DNA of 64,000 nt from Henricia sp. BOLD:AAB3569. Its lineage: Eukaryota; Echinodermata; Asteroidea; Spinulosida; Echinasteridae. Where the stretch lies: NCBI GenBank assembly GCA_037783545.1, contig JBBELK010000005.1:1-64000 (forward strand), given 5' to 3'. Every line of letters starts with the position of its first letter. Position 1 is the first letter of the stretch. Shown piece by piece: positions 14,684 to 24,917 of the stretch. A model generated the notes under the pieces. The model made no database searches. It was not told the origin of the DNA and saw only the letters and a program-made list of their open reading frames with translations. The position numbers and the translations under genes are program-made.

Positions 14684-14903
14684 AAATTTTGCCCAAAATC
14701 TGAAATGTTTAAAATTGTATATTTCTTTTCCTGGATGAGCAGTCAAGATAAAATTCAAGGAATATCATCTATGGGTTCTAAACAACATTTCCTGCAATTT
14801 TGGAAACAATCTGAATCATCAGATATTTGGCCAAAAATTGAAAATTTCACAATTTCTTTAAAAAATTGACTTTTTGAAAAATGTCTCAGAAATGACTCCT
14901 TAA
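14684..14903 (-). repeat. Decayed satellite monomer in inverted orientation
   Basis: Just past the array edge the reverse complement of the monomer can be read. TCCTGGATGAGCAGTCAAG (14730s) is the complement of the monomer's CTTGACTGCTCATCCAGG. Blocks follow matching the complement of ATAGATGATATTCC, of GGAAACGTTGC and of the CATTTCTGAGACATTTTC segment. About 40 bp around the GGCTGGACTAACC block are absent. Divergence is far higher than between array members. The inverted monomer is cut by a TTAA-flanked insertion starting at 14904. Confidence 0.8.
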
Positions 14904-15484
14904 AGGGCCCCTTATTTGGGATTTTTATCAATGAAATCTATGCTATAAAACCAATATACTCCGTTACATTCATAAAAATCCTATTTGGAGCTTGTTTTGG
15001 GGGTTAAGGTTTTTAGTTTTTATGCTAATGAATATGCATATTCATGACCAAGGTCATGATGTCACAAGAGGCAAACACAGGAAAATCACATTCAACTGTG
15101 CACAGAAGATTCCACCTCAGGTTTTCTCAAACGTCCTGGAACTTTTGTAATCCATGACTGTTTGAGTTTGTTTTACATGTTTCCTGTTGTAAGCCATGAT
15201 GAAACTGGGAGAGAAAACTGCAGCAATTTGCCACAAGTCCAACTTGAAGTCTTATGTTTTTTCTTAAATTTTCCCCTTCTGTCTTCCTGCCTTTAATACG
15301 TGATGCACTCCAAACAGCGCCCTCTGTCTGTGGTTTATTGCAATGAAATCTTCAAAGTTGAAAAAGGCTACATTTTATTGATTTTACATCCAAACGAACA
15401 ATAGCATGTCTTGCTGAACAAGTAATCCATCGTATGAAGCAAAGATTAGGCAAAAAGTTGTTTAGCATGTCATAGGCCCTTTAA
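14900..15484. mobile_element. 577-bp TTAA-flanked nonautonomous element
   Basis: The element (14904-15480) begins AGGGCC and ends GGCCCT, and is flanked on both sides by TTAA (14900-14903 and 15481-15484). Removing it and one TTAA restores the expected inverted satellite sequence (CTCCTTAA joined to GAAAATGAAGC, against monomer complement CTCCTAACGAAAATTTAGC). Insertion into a TTAA target is therefore supported by an empty-site reconstruction. TTAA duplication is typical of piggyBac and Kolobok elements. No transposase is present. Part of its interior (TATGCTAATGAAT and TGATGTCA around 15020-15070) recurs near 49090-49145. Confidence 0.75.
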
Positions 15485-16063
15485 GAAAATGAAGCGCAAC
15501 ATCAGATGAAAATATGCAATGACAACCTTTTTCACTTGTTTATTCATTAAAAATGTGTACATATCTGTACAAATAAAGATCAAAATTTAAGGGGTCGTCG
15601 AAAGTTGTCAACATTTTATGCAAATTGTGTGTATACCAAAAAAATAAAAGTAAAAAATGGCAAATCCAACACCTCTAAAATGGTTTAAATACGGAGCCTC
15701 TTAGATAAATACAAGCCAATCAGGAATACGTTTTTGTAATCTGTCTTCTAATTGGCTGAAACCTCAAAATGGAGTTCAGGATTTCACCAATGAGAGTACA
15801 GCCACACAAAAACCAGTTTGCTAAAAAAAAAAAAGATTAGGTGAGCGTACAGGCAATACTAGTTTATGTAATTGAGAAACGAAGCTCCCAAGATTTGTTT
15901 GGATAAATCTTAGATTGAAATGCCGCAAACATTTCAATTGCATAAAAAAAAACGTTACATTATTTACATATAGCACCATAAACCATGGAAAATAATTTTA
16001 TATAAAGGAAAAAACAGGTTGAGATTAAAAAAGCATTGTTATTCAGCCAAATAATCCAGGTGT
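15485..16063. other. AT-rich spacer, no gene or repeat recognised
   Basis: This DNA between the TTAA element and the first hairpin MITE has A-runs and no convincing ORF, RNA gene or terminal-repeat structure. Confidence 0.5.
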
Positions 16064-16202
16064 TTAAAGGCACAGGCTCGTCACCAATGCGCGTGCGCCA
16101 AATTCATGCCACGAAATACGCAGCTCCATAGCAAAGGCATGGAGCTGCGTATTTTGTGGCACAAATTTGGCGCGCGCATTACTGACGAGCCTGTGCCTTT
16201 AA
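16064..16202. mobile_element. Hairpin MITE, copy 1, TTAA-flanked
   Basis: An almost perfect palindrome of 131 bp lies between TTAA repeats (16064-16067 and 16199-16202). Arms run from AGGCACAGGCTCGTCA to the complementary TGACGAGCCTGTGCCT, with a short central ATAGCAAAGGCAT segment. Three more copies lie at 27630, 29104 and 46913. The whole unit would fold into one long stem and has no coding capacity. Confidence 0.93.
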
Positions 16203-16214
16203 GCACAATGTTTT

Positions 16215-17065
16215 TCATGCTCATAGCTCAGTTGGTGAAGCATCTGCCCGGTGTCAGAGGTCTTGGGGGAAACCTGAGGGAGTATACCGTTGTGCCTCAT
16301 AGCTCATATGGTAGAGCATCTGTTTGGTGTGTCAGAGGTCTAAGGGGAAACCTGAGGGGGTATACCACTGTGCCTCATAGCTCAGCTGGTGGAGCATCTG
16401 CCCTGTTTTAGAGGTCTTGGGGAAAACCTGAGGCAGTATACCACTGTGCCTCATAGCTCAGCTGGTAGAGCATCTGCCTGGTGTGTCAGAGGTCTTGGGG
16501 AAACCTGAGGGAGTGTACCACTATGCCTCATAGCTCAGCTGGTAGAGCATCTGCCTGGTGTGTCAGAGGTCTTGAGGAAACCCGGGGGAGTATACCACTG
16601 TGCCACATAGCTCAGCTGGTAGAGCATCTGCCTGGTGTGTCAGAGGTCTTGGGGGAAACCTGAGGGAGTATACCACTGTGCCACATAGCTCAGCTGGTAG
16701 AGCATCTGCCTGGTGTGTCAGAGGTCTTGGGGGAAACCTGAGGGAGTGTACCACTGTGCCTCATAGCTCAGCTGGTAGAGCATCTGCCTGGTGTGTCAGA
16801 GGTCTTGAGGAAACCTGAGGGAGTATACCACTGTGCCTCATTGCTCAGCTGGTAGAGCATCTGCCTGGAGTTTCAGAGGTCTTGGGGGAAACATGAGGGA
16901 ATATACCACTGTGCCTCATAGCTCAGCTGGTAGAGCATCTGCCCGGTGTGTCAAAGGTCTTGGGGAAAACCTGAGGCAGTATACCACTGTGCCTTATAGC
17001 TCAGCTGGTAGAGCACCTGCCTGGTGAGTCAGAGGTCTCCAGTTCAAATTCCATTAAAGACCATA
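16215..17065 (+). repeat. Tandem array of tRNA-derived SINE heads (11 units of 76-78 bp)
   Basis: Eleven units contain a tRNA-like A-box region (TAGCTCAGCTGGTAGAGC) followed by CATCTGCCTGGTGTGTCAGA. They start near 16221, 16297, 16375, 16451, 16528, 16605, 16683, 16761, 16838, 16916 and 16994. Only the last unit continues into a B-box-like block (AGTTCAAATTCC, 17041-17052) and a SINE-like tail. Internal units instead have GGGGGAAACCTGAGGGAGTA where the B box should be. They are thus partial tRNA-like heads multiplied in tandem, not functional tRNA genes. Apparent ORFs through the array are a by-product of the repeat. Confidence 0.88.
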
Positions 17066-17427
17066 TGATTTTTCTCTCATCCCATATTATATTATTTCAA
17101 TCAATAAAAAGACGTTAAAAAAGAACTTAAATTTGTATAATTTTTATTACTACTGTGCATTTTTAAAACAACTGAATACAAGACAATTATTTACATTTAA
17201 CTTGCGCAGTGCAATTTCTTTTTTCAATTATCTGAAGACGACACACACAAAGTTTGAATAGTTAATGCATAGATACAGTTTTGCATAATATACATATCAT
17301 GCACATGGCTATTATGTGTACTTGCACTTTGAAGTTAACTTTCCCAGAATTTGTTCGTAGATTTTTATCATACGAAAAAAGACTTGCTGTTCCGAGCTTA
17401 CTTGTAACACTTTCGCTCAAAGTGCTT
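17066..17427. other. AT-rich spacer, nothing recognised
   Basis: This low-complexity AT-rich DNA separates the SINE array from the foldback arm; no gene, terminal repeat or RNA structure was found. Confidence 0.5.
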
Positions 17428-18562
17428 ACCCATTTCTTGGGTTTTACTTAGCTTGACAACGGTTGCTATCCACCATTACTGTGTCCATACTATGGCACGC
17501 CAAAGCGAAAAATAATTAAACACTGATAATTTAATGTTGACGCATATTTCCGCAAATGCTGCGCAAGAAAAAAAAAGTTGGCATGACTTTTTAATGTTGA
17601 TAGATTGTTTGAAACTGGCATACCGTGCTTTTGTTGGCAAGTTTTTAAAAATGTTGAGACTTGTTTTTCCCATCCTGAGATCTCAGGGAATTTCCACTCT
17701 GCAAAGCGACATGACAATGCCCTGAGGAAATACACGCAAATCTGTGGAGTGAGCCGGCTGTTGTCTTGAGCCAACTCACGCCCGAATCATTTTGATGTAA
17801 TTTAATCAATTCGGTCATGTTATGCCGAAAAGAAACAATTTCTATACTTTCTAGAAATTGTATTGGGTTCCGTTCCTTATGACTGTCCCATTCCTACAAA
17901 ACTTTCAAAAGACGAACCTTATTTACTCCGCAGTTTTTTAAATTAATAACAGGGATGCATGCTGACGAATGTAATGGAACGGATTCCCCAGTATGCTTTA
18001 AATAGCAGCCAATCGCCGACGCGGACAACGGCCAGCATTACCGAGTACATGTATCACATGCATGCACGGTGTTTACAATCTGCGCGCGTTACATTTGAAT
18101 GCCTGCAATCGTGCTGCAATGCACTGCAAGCGTCCTGATTGGTCCAGCAGAGGCGACAATATTTCTGTCGCTAGTCCCACCGCCAAATGGGGCCTTTTTC
18201 AACAGGGCCACTGTACGCAGGAGTTAGGGAGTGCGTTAAAGGGGCACTGTTGTTGTTGACGTCACGCGTATGGCACGCCCAAGCGGAAATAATTCAACAC
18301 TGATAATTTTGCCATCAACCCTGAAAAACAAGTCTGAACATTTAAAAAAAACTTGCCAACAAAAGCACGGTATGCCAGTTTTAAACAGTCTATCAACATT
18401 TAAAAGTCATGCCAACCTTTTTTTTCTTGCGCAACATTTGCGAAAATATGCATCAACATAAAATTATCAGTGTTAAATTATTATTCACTTTGGCGTGCCA
18501 TAGTATGGACACAGTAATGGCGGATAGCAACCGGTTGTCAAGCCAAGTGAAACCCAATAATT
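17428..18562. mobile_element. Large foldback element with about 250-bp arms
   Basis: The left arm (17428 to about 17680, through GCTTGACAACGG and GTGTCCATACTATGGCACGC) is the reverse complement of about 18320-18562 (GCGTGCCATAGTATGGACAC then GGTTGTCAAGCC). A third, direct copy of the inner part (GTATGGCACGCCCAAGCGG) begins near 18267. The 600-bp centre holds no recognisable gene. Short ORFs on both strands are mirror images of each other caused by the inverted arms. The terminal target duplication was not resolved. Confidence 0.8.
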
Positions 18563-19211
18563 CAGGAGAACATGCTAAGCATCTAAAAATACAATTTGCT
18601 TTACATCGAATACATAAACTGATTGCCTATCACTCTCAATTGCAACGTGGAAGCTGTTGGAAGACGAAAAATAAGGTTAAAAGTTACGATTCACCGCGAC
18701 TGAATACATGAGTGTATTTACATCAATACTTACACATATTGCGGAGGATACATGTAATCGAAAGCCACAACCTTTAAGCTGCATTCAGACTGATAGTTAA
18801 CTTTAGTTCGACTATTTACAACCGAACGCAGTCTAGTCAACGATGGTTAGTCGTGTCTGGTCGACCATTTGGAACTAGCCCACAGGGCACGGTCGCTGGT
18901 ACCCATCAAGCATTGAGTGGATGCAGCGTTTTGCACGGAACTGATTGACTAAACACAGGCATTCGCACTTGAACGTTAGTGCGCAGATGTGTTGCCAGGA
19001 TGACATTTGACCAGTGGTGAAGTCTAGTCGTCAATTTAACTTGACCACACTTTTCTCCGTTCTGATTGATTGCACGTGCATAACAGTGCCACCATAGTTT
19101 CGGTCGTTGAAATGCAAAGAATACATGTAGTTTCATCACTGCGACCACTTACGTCCAATAAGTCTCGGGGGCAAAAAATTTTGCGCGTGTTTCTGTGTGT
19201 TCTTCGTTACG
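18563..19211 (-). other. Downstream flank of TMEM198 (probable 3' UTR and beyond)
   Basis: This interval follows the TMEM198 stop codon on the minus strand. No AATAAA or ATTAAA (minus strand) was seen in it, so the transcript end is not located. It contains repeated TAGTC and GGTCGAC-like words (18780-19050) resembling a decayed subterminal-motif repeat. Confidence 0.4.
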
Positions 19212-19430
19212 CTATACGTCAGCAATGTCAGGCTCGTCAATGTGCGTGACCGGACCGATTGTCGTAATAGTTGAGGAGTTGCTCAGAAGCGTCGTCATGG
19301 TGGTGGTCGGTGTCTCCGGCGGGGGTGGCGCAATTGGGGGCGGGATTACGGGGTCTGGCGGGTGGTGAGTCGTGGAAGCGATGCGTTGCATCTCGGGTGA
19401 TAGATGGTTTTGAATGCTTTGAAGGTAACT
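19212..19430 (-). CDS. TMEM198: TMEM198, coding exon 4 (C-terminal tail and stop)
   Basis: The exon opens after a strong minus-strand acceptor (pyrimidine-rich stretch ending CGTCCACAG) at 19431-19432 and is read in phase 0. It encodes residues 310-381. It starts SYLQSIQNHLSPEMQR, which resembles the S-Y-[IL]-Q-S segment following the N-G-D motif in TMEM198 proteins. A low-complexity tract rich in Pro, Thr and Ser follows, and the exon ends IDEPDIADV before TAG at 19212-19214. It is more GC-rich than its surroundings. The tail is predicted to be cytoplasmic and is poorly conserved in the family. A 12-nt stretch (ATTGACGAGCCT) also occurs in the hairpin MITE arms. Confidence 0.88.
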   Translation of the reverse strand, partial: SYLQSIQNHLSPEMQRIASTTHHPPDPVIPPPIAPPPPETPTTTMTTLLSNSSTITTIGPVTHIDEPDIADV

Positions 19431-20164
19431 CTGTGGACGAAGAAATTTTAAAAAAAGTCGGGAATTTTGTCACACCGAGATGAACTGGCTCTGGGGTCAA
19501 TTTCATGGAGCTCTTAAGTGCAGAAATTTAGAACAATTTATTTGCATTGCAAATATGGGTTACGAGTCACCTTGTGTTCTTCTATAAAATGTGACCGACT
19601 CTGGAAAAACCCGACGCTTCTCGGCATTTCCCATTACGTGATATGGGCCCACAACCTTAAAAAATGGCCTCTGGGACCAACTTGAAAATTTGGCAGAATC
19701 AACATCGGGATACATTCAAGATTTGTTTTGTTGTTTGAACTGTATCAAAATTCCTCATATTATTGACAAAAAATTAAATCAACTAGTTTGTCAAACTCGG
19801 CTCCATTTCACTTTTTCTGATCTGTCATACTTTAATTGGTCATAACTTCGCCAAAAATTATCAGAATTTCCTCAAACATGTTTTAAAAGATACCTTTTTG
19901 TATGCACACTAAGCTGATACCAAAACTTAAATTTTGAATTTTCATCACAAGTGTTGGGTTTTGCTGGAGCTGGTCACAAATCTGGGTCAACTCGGCAGGG
20001 CATCAGATTATTGGCCTTGGTGGTCTTGGTTAATATCAAGGCCTGGGATAGGCCATGCGAGCCAAGTTGGCCTCAGAAGTTGTGAAAAGGACATCAAGGC
20101 CAACTCAGCAGGGCATGAGGCCACTGGCCAAAGTGGCTTCAGTTAATGCTAAGGCCTAAAATCA
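19431..20164 (-). other. Intron 3 of TMEM198, 5' flank of a SINE fragment, no gene
   Basis: Mostly unrecognised sequence. Near 19985-20150 two imperfect copies of a CAACTC-GCAGGGCAT block occur with several AAGGCC and GGCCTTGG words. The GGTCATAACTT word near 19840 recurs at about 29555, suggesting a dispersed repeat. Confidence 0.4.
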
Positions 20165-20222
20165 GCCTAGTGTGTCAGAGGTCTCGGGTTCGAATCCTAA
20201 CAAAGACCATGTTGTATTTCTC
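20165..20222 (+). mobile_element. SINE 3' fragment with an intact B box
   Basis: GTGTGTCAGAGGTCTCGGG leads into the B box GGGTTCGAATCC (20186-20197) and CTAACAAAGACCAT. These match the end of the tandem SINE arrays at 17041 and 41769 (minus), but with a better B box. The A-box half is absent, so this is a 5'-truncated copy. Confidence 0.7.
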
Positions 20223-20634
20223 TCGGCCTACAGAATATTTGCACAAAGGACTAACACGCTTTGTCCATGTACATGTGTACAATTATGTTAAAGGAATTTG
20301 TTCAGATTTTTCCAGAAAATGGATTTCATTCTATAAACCCAAGAATCATATAAAATACCTCCCCCAAAATACAGAAGACAGGAAATTTGCAATCTCAAAT
20401 TTGAATGTGGAAGCAAAAATGTTGGTGTAATCACTGCTCTGTTTTATGTAAACTGGATAAATTAGTTTTTTTTAAATATCAGTGATTTTTTTACGATATC
20501 CTTGCAAATATGTGGATTAGGAACGCAAAATTTCAAAATGGTAATGAGAAAAATATGACAAATGATAGGGTATCGAAATCTCAACACCCATGGGAAAAAT
20601 GGGGTGCTCAAAAATGTGATCTGGAGACGCTTCT

Positions 20635-21189
20635 TTGAAGGTAGAACACATGATTGGTAAACCGTTACAAATACTGGTAGTTATATCTTGAAGATATGCA
20701 TGATTAAAACCAACCTGAGCAAAAACCAGCTCCGTACTTCGTCTTACTTTTGAGAAAACGGTCAAAAAGAGCTTTCCAGTCACTTCGCCCCAAAACCACT
20801 TCACCCTGAAGCAAGGCCTGTGTACGAAGTGGTATTTGGGCAATGTGGCGTTTGGGCGAAGTGGCGTTTGGGCGAAGTGGTTCAGGCGAAGTGGTCCAGG
20901 GCTAAGTGGTCCAGGGCTAAGTGGTCCAGGGCTAAATGGTCCAGGGCTAAGTGGTCCAGGGCTAAGTTGTCCAGGGCTAAGAGGTTTTGGGGCGAAATGA
21001 ATTTTCGTCTCATGAGACGAAAATTAATTGTTTTACTCATTCCTCAAAGACTATAGCACTTCAGACAAAACCATTTCAGGGGAAGTTTTCTACCGTCATG
21101 TTTATATTGTGTAAGTTATGTGTAAATCTGTGAACATTTCTGATTTTCGAGATACCAATCATGTGTTCTACATGTACATGTACCTTTAA
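20635..21189 (-). mobile_element. TTAA element of the ACCAATCA family, copy A
   Basis: Ends are AGGTAGAACACATGATTGGT at 20639 and its complement near 21149-21168. They are flanked by TTGA (a mutated TTAA) at 20635 and TTAA at 21186. The right terminal repeat is stretched by extra ACATGT units, so a local microsatellite has grown inside it. Homologous copies lie at 23641-24143 and 50472-57065. The middle holds a minisatellite built from GGGCGAAGTGG-like words. No transposase is present. Confidence 0.8.
20850..20995 (+). repeat. 15-16 bp minisatellite (GGTCCAGGGCTAAGT)
   Basis: Six or more near-identical tandem units of GGTCCAGGGCTAAGT follow GGCGAAGTGGCGTTTGGGC-type units. Corresponding positions in the other family copies have only one or two such words, so the expansion is private to this copy. 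Apparent repeat proteins (AKWSR units) are translation artefacts. Confidence 0.85.
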
Positions 21190-21389
21190 CTTACTGTACA
21201 TGCACCCACTATATTGTTCACAATATGTTCTATGTTTGTACTACACTCGAGAGCCAACACCCTATGTATACAGCACACGCCCTGTCTACATGTTTTCCCT
21301 AATGCATTTAGAGTCAGACATCTTTTACATCTACATGTATTAACTAACACAGCTGTGGCTTTTTTTATAACAAAAGGTTCCTGCAAAAA
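21190..21389 (-). other. Intron 3 spacer
   Basis: Rich in TACATG words, with no gene or element boundary recognised. Confidence 0.4.
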
Positions 21390-21828
21390 CAGAAAATTCG
21401 TCACGGCAGAAAAATTTAGCTCGACAGGGTCTGCCGTGCTAACTGAATTTAGTGCGGCTCAAGCACACGGCTTTGCTTCAAACGTCGTGCTTCTGCCGTG
21501 TCGAATTTAATTCCAGTTCAAAGTTGGTCCGCAATTTTTTTCACACAACTACATGTAGGAATGCGCATGCTCGCAGCGTGTATGCGAATAAAGAAATAAC
21601 CAACAAACAAGTGCATCAAAATAATTAAATGGCGACGTACAATGGACAGAATGGAAAACACACTTGTACAATACTCATCCGCCACGTTGGATGTATTTAA
21701 GCTCGACTGGGAGTTTACAATTAAGTTTGACGTTTGAAACCACTGCCGTGCTAACATCGTGCCTGCAACGTCGTGCCAAGTTGAATTTAATTCGACACGG
21801 CATAAGTGCGACGTTTAAAGCGGGCCTA
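21390..21828. mobile_element. 5'-truncated copy of a 551-bp TIR element
   Basis: The sequence from about 21392 (GTCACGGCAGAAAAATTTAG) to 21828 (GACGTTTAAAGCGGGCC) is homologous throughout to the complete copy at 37880-38430, including the internal CGCATGCTCGCAG and GTTGGATGTATTTAAGCTCG blocks. The right terminal repeat is present and the left one is lost. Motifs such as TGCCGTG and CGTCGTGC recur many times in both orientations. Confidence 0.78.
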
Positions 21829-22695
21829 AGATGACACAATTTTTCAGATTTTTTGGTGGAATTTTGAACAATTATTTTTTCAGTAAAAGTACCCGGCGAA
21901 TCGAAATGTTAAGAATGCAGAAATGCCAGAATTTTGGCATTTGTTTGTATAGGATTTGCAAGACATTTGTGCCAACTTTTGTTTTAAAAATGGAATTGAA
22001 ACAAAATCGATTCCAAATATGTTTGAACCGTCCAATCTTAATCACAATGCTGGCCTGAAGACAGGGGAGATCTTGGGGGTTAAGAGTCGGACCGCACTGC
22101 CCCCCAAGCCCCCAACATTTTCCAATTTTTAATTCACAATTTTCTCAGTCCCCCTCCCCTGACTAAATGCAAAAGAAATACTCCAAATACAACACGTAAC
22201 CCCTTCCCTTGCCGCACTGTAATTCGAATCTGGACTCAATTTGTTCTGGCATTATAGCCTCAAGCGCAGGAAAAGGAAAAAAAAGAAAACTAAATTGGAG
22301 AATTGAGTGGATGTGCGGTATTTCAGAGCGATCCCTGGTGCAACGTGGTACTAGTTACGGCTGATGCTCGACCATCTGTGTAGGTATGCCCCCTTGAGCA
22401 ATTGGTGACTCATCGTGTGTCTAGGGACCAGACCTACCGGGGACATTTCCGACACACGCTGTCGCGAATGTGGGTCACCGAATCATGACTTGTGTTTTAT
22501 TGTTTTAAGAAGGCTATTTCTAGTTTTTGTCAAGGGGGCTGAATGTTGGGCTTTGTTGAGGTGTTGTAGGAGAGAAAATGGACCGCAGGGGTGGGTAAGG
22601 GGGTGCGAGAAAGTCTGACAGTCGTATGGGTTAGACTAAGTAACATGTACGGTTCAAAGAAAAAAGATCAAGGACTCTGATAGGGGTAGCTTATT
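21829..22695 (-). other. Intron 3 stretch, no gene recognised
   Basis: AT-rich to 22050. A C-rich stretch follows at 22080-22220 and a moderately GC-rich stretch at 22320-22640. The only reading frames are short and unmatched, and no termini were identified. Confidence 0.4.
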
Positions 22696-22880
22696 CTATT
22701 GGTAGGCCTGATGTGTATGACCACCTCTTGTGGCGAGGCGGACTACACCAGCCTCCGTAGGAGCCACTGAGGCAGGGTGCGCCACTCTACCTGAAGTGTC
22801 TCCCTGAGTTCCTGCACTTCCAAGATTGTTTAATGATTTTAAAATATATTTAAAAACTAATTTTTCATTGACTCCCCGCA
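22690..22880 (-). pseudogene. Tc1-like transposase C-terminal remnant
   Basis: Reading the minus strand, one frame gives ELRETLQVEWRTLPQWLLRR followed by L-V-stop. After a frameshift another gives ATRGGHTHQAY. Together they match the usual end of Tc1 transposases, in which a W..LP....L..L. stretch is followed by an R-G-G-H-T motif. The copy has stops and a frame break, so it is dead. No terminal repeats were identified around it. Confidence 0.65.
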
Positions 22881-22926
22881 CCCCAAACTTAGGCCTACAT
22901 GTACTGGTACTTTTACATATAAGTCT

Positions 22927-23350
22927 GTTTTCGATACTGGAGAGACTTTTTCACCATGATCATAACTCTGTGCAAAGCCAGTTATCTTTTCTCAAAACAA
23001 AAGAAATATCTTAAGATAGATCTAAGGAGATAACTTAAGCAACAAATAGTGGGACAACATACCTTTCTGAAAACCCTGTGTACAAATTTCCTATTTAATG
23101 TATGTAACATAGGACGCATACTTTGTGACATTTTTTTGTGTCCTTGTTACATACGGTATATTGGAAATTTGCACACAGGGGTTTCAGGAAGGTATGTTGT
23201 GGCACTATTCGTTGCAGTTCTTTAGCTGAAGTTATCTACTTAGATCTATCTTAAGATATTTATTTTGTTTTGAGAGAAGATGAATGACATTGTACAGAGA
23301 TATAATCCTGGAGGAAAAGGTCTCTCTAGTATTGAAAACAGACACAATGT
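22927..23350. mobile_element. Diverged foldback palindrome, about 420 bp
   Basis: The left half (TCGATACTGGAGAGACTTTT, then AGATAGATCTAAG and CAACATACCTTTCTGAAA) mirrors the right half (AGGTATGTTGTGGCACTA, TAGATCTATCTTAAGATA, then TCTCTCTAGTATTGAAAACA). The GTGTACAAATTTCC block near 23077 links it to the palindromes at 44819 and 62165. It is clearly older than those. Confidence 0.75.
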
Positions 23351-23636
23351 TGTACCTCAAAGATGCCATACATGTACCGGTACATGTCCTATTTTTCTCA
23401 TTACCATTCTGAGATTTCATGCTCGAGAAATATATTTTCAAGGATATAGTAAGTTTTGTAAACTAATTTATCCAGAAGTGACGCGGTTGCCTTGCATATA
23501 AATAGGTCTTACCTCAGTAAAATTTATCACTGCTATTCATATAAACATATCTCTTCTGAATATTTTTACAAAGCGAGATTTATACGTTTACTATCTCGGT
23601 GGGTGTTAAATTGTGCTCCAATTGTCACTTTAAGAC

Positions 23637-24147
23637 TTAAAGGCAGTACACGTGATTGGTATCTCGAAGAATCAGAAATGTTGGCAGATTTACACATAAC
23701 TTACACAATATAAACCTTATGACAGCAGGAAACTTCCCCTGAAATGGTTTTGTCTGAAGTGCTATAGTCTTTGCGAAATGAGTAAAACAATTATTTTTCG
23801 TATCGCGAGACGTAAATTCAATTCGCCCCAAAACCATTTCGCCCTGGACCACTTCGACCAAGTGCCATTTCGCCCAAGTGCCATTTCGCCCCCAAACCAT
23901 CTCGTCCAAACAGTACTTCGCTCAAAACCCACTTCACCCCAAAACAACCTTGTGCACAGGCCGTGGTTCAGGGCGAAGTGGTTTTGGGGCGAAATGACTG
24001 TAAATCCTTTTTTGACTGTTTTCTTAAAAGTTAGACGAAGTACGGAGCTGGTTTTTGCTCAGGTTGGTTTTAATCATGCATATCTTCAATCACACAGGGG
24101 GATAAAACTATTTGTAACAGTTTACCAATCATATATACTATCTTTAA
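23637..24147 (+). mobile_element. TTAA element of the ACCAATCA family, copy B (complete)
   Basis: The element (23641-24143, 503 bp) starts AGGCAGTACACGTGATTGGT and ends ACCAATCATATATACTATCT, with 15 of 20 terminal bases paired. It is flanked by TTAA at 23637-23640 and 24144-24147. The internal region repeats CGCCCCAAAACCA and TTCGCCC words in both orientations. This copy gives the uninterrupted reference for the split copy at 50468-57069: its CACACAGGGGGATAAAAC block is the empty site of the 6.1-kb insertion there. Confidence 0.85.
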
Positions 24148-24917
24148 AGATGTTCCGTTTTTTGACATGAATAGTATTTTTTGAAGATATTTGATAGGCC
24201 AATTACTGTTAATTTAGATCGGAATCCATATTCATGAAACAATCTAACCACGCACCTTGAAATGTTTTTGAATCTGAAAATGTTCTAATCAGTCAAACTG
24301 CTAGGATTTTTTCCCCCCTCCATGCCAAGTCTGTGGGGTAATTTAATATACTGCATTTCCCTCTTCTCAAATATCAACGATACATGAGGGACTGCGGTTC
24401 TTAATGAGAAAACTAGATTTGCGCAGGTGAAAACATGATTCACGGGTCAAAATGTTAAGCCTGCTTCCTTTTAAATCCCTAAATCGTAACAAGTGTATGA
24501 AATAAAAGCCCACTGAGTTTCACGATTGAGCACCTAAGGGGGACGTAGAATTGACTCATGCATCCTGGGTCTCTATTGAAAGAGAAATGTTTCAGGCTAG
24601 GATTAGTTCTACAGGTTGTGGATTTAAATTTCAGAATTAGAATAAAACCTAGAAATCTCATGGGTCATTCCTAGAAAATGGGACAGATTATCCAACTTAT
24701 GTCGTGACACTTCTGCAGCCAATTTAATGAAACCTAACACACTGTGTAAGCCCTCTCGCGCCACTTTTTATTGTATAGGTTACTATAATTATATTTTTTA
24801 TCATTCCCGAGCTTCAGAGATTGAATACCCTCAGCATATAAACAATATATGGCCTCGTGAATCAAACAACACCTTTACATGTTGATGTTACCCAAAACAT
24901 AACTAAACTCCTCAAAT
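24148..24917 (-). other. Intron 3 stretch, nothing recognised
   Basis: Unremarkable AT-rich sequence. The GGGTCATTCC word at 24660 resembles the start of a dispersed repeat at 34850. Confidence 0.4.

Noticed and set aside
16106..17027. Overlapping ORFs with repeating PHSSAGRASAWCVRGL protein units
   Set aside because: They are translations of the 77-bp SINE-head tandem array, appear on both strands and again in the array at 41725-42153, and have no coding context.
16215..17065. Cluster of functional tRNA genes
   Set aside because: Units lack a B box, a proper acceptor stem and a T arm; only the last unit has a weak B box, so they are SINE-derived.
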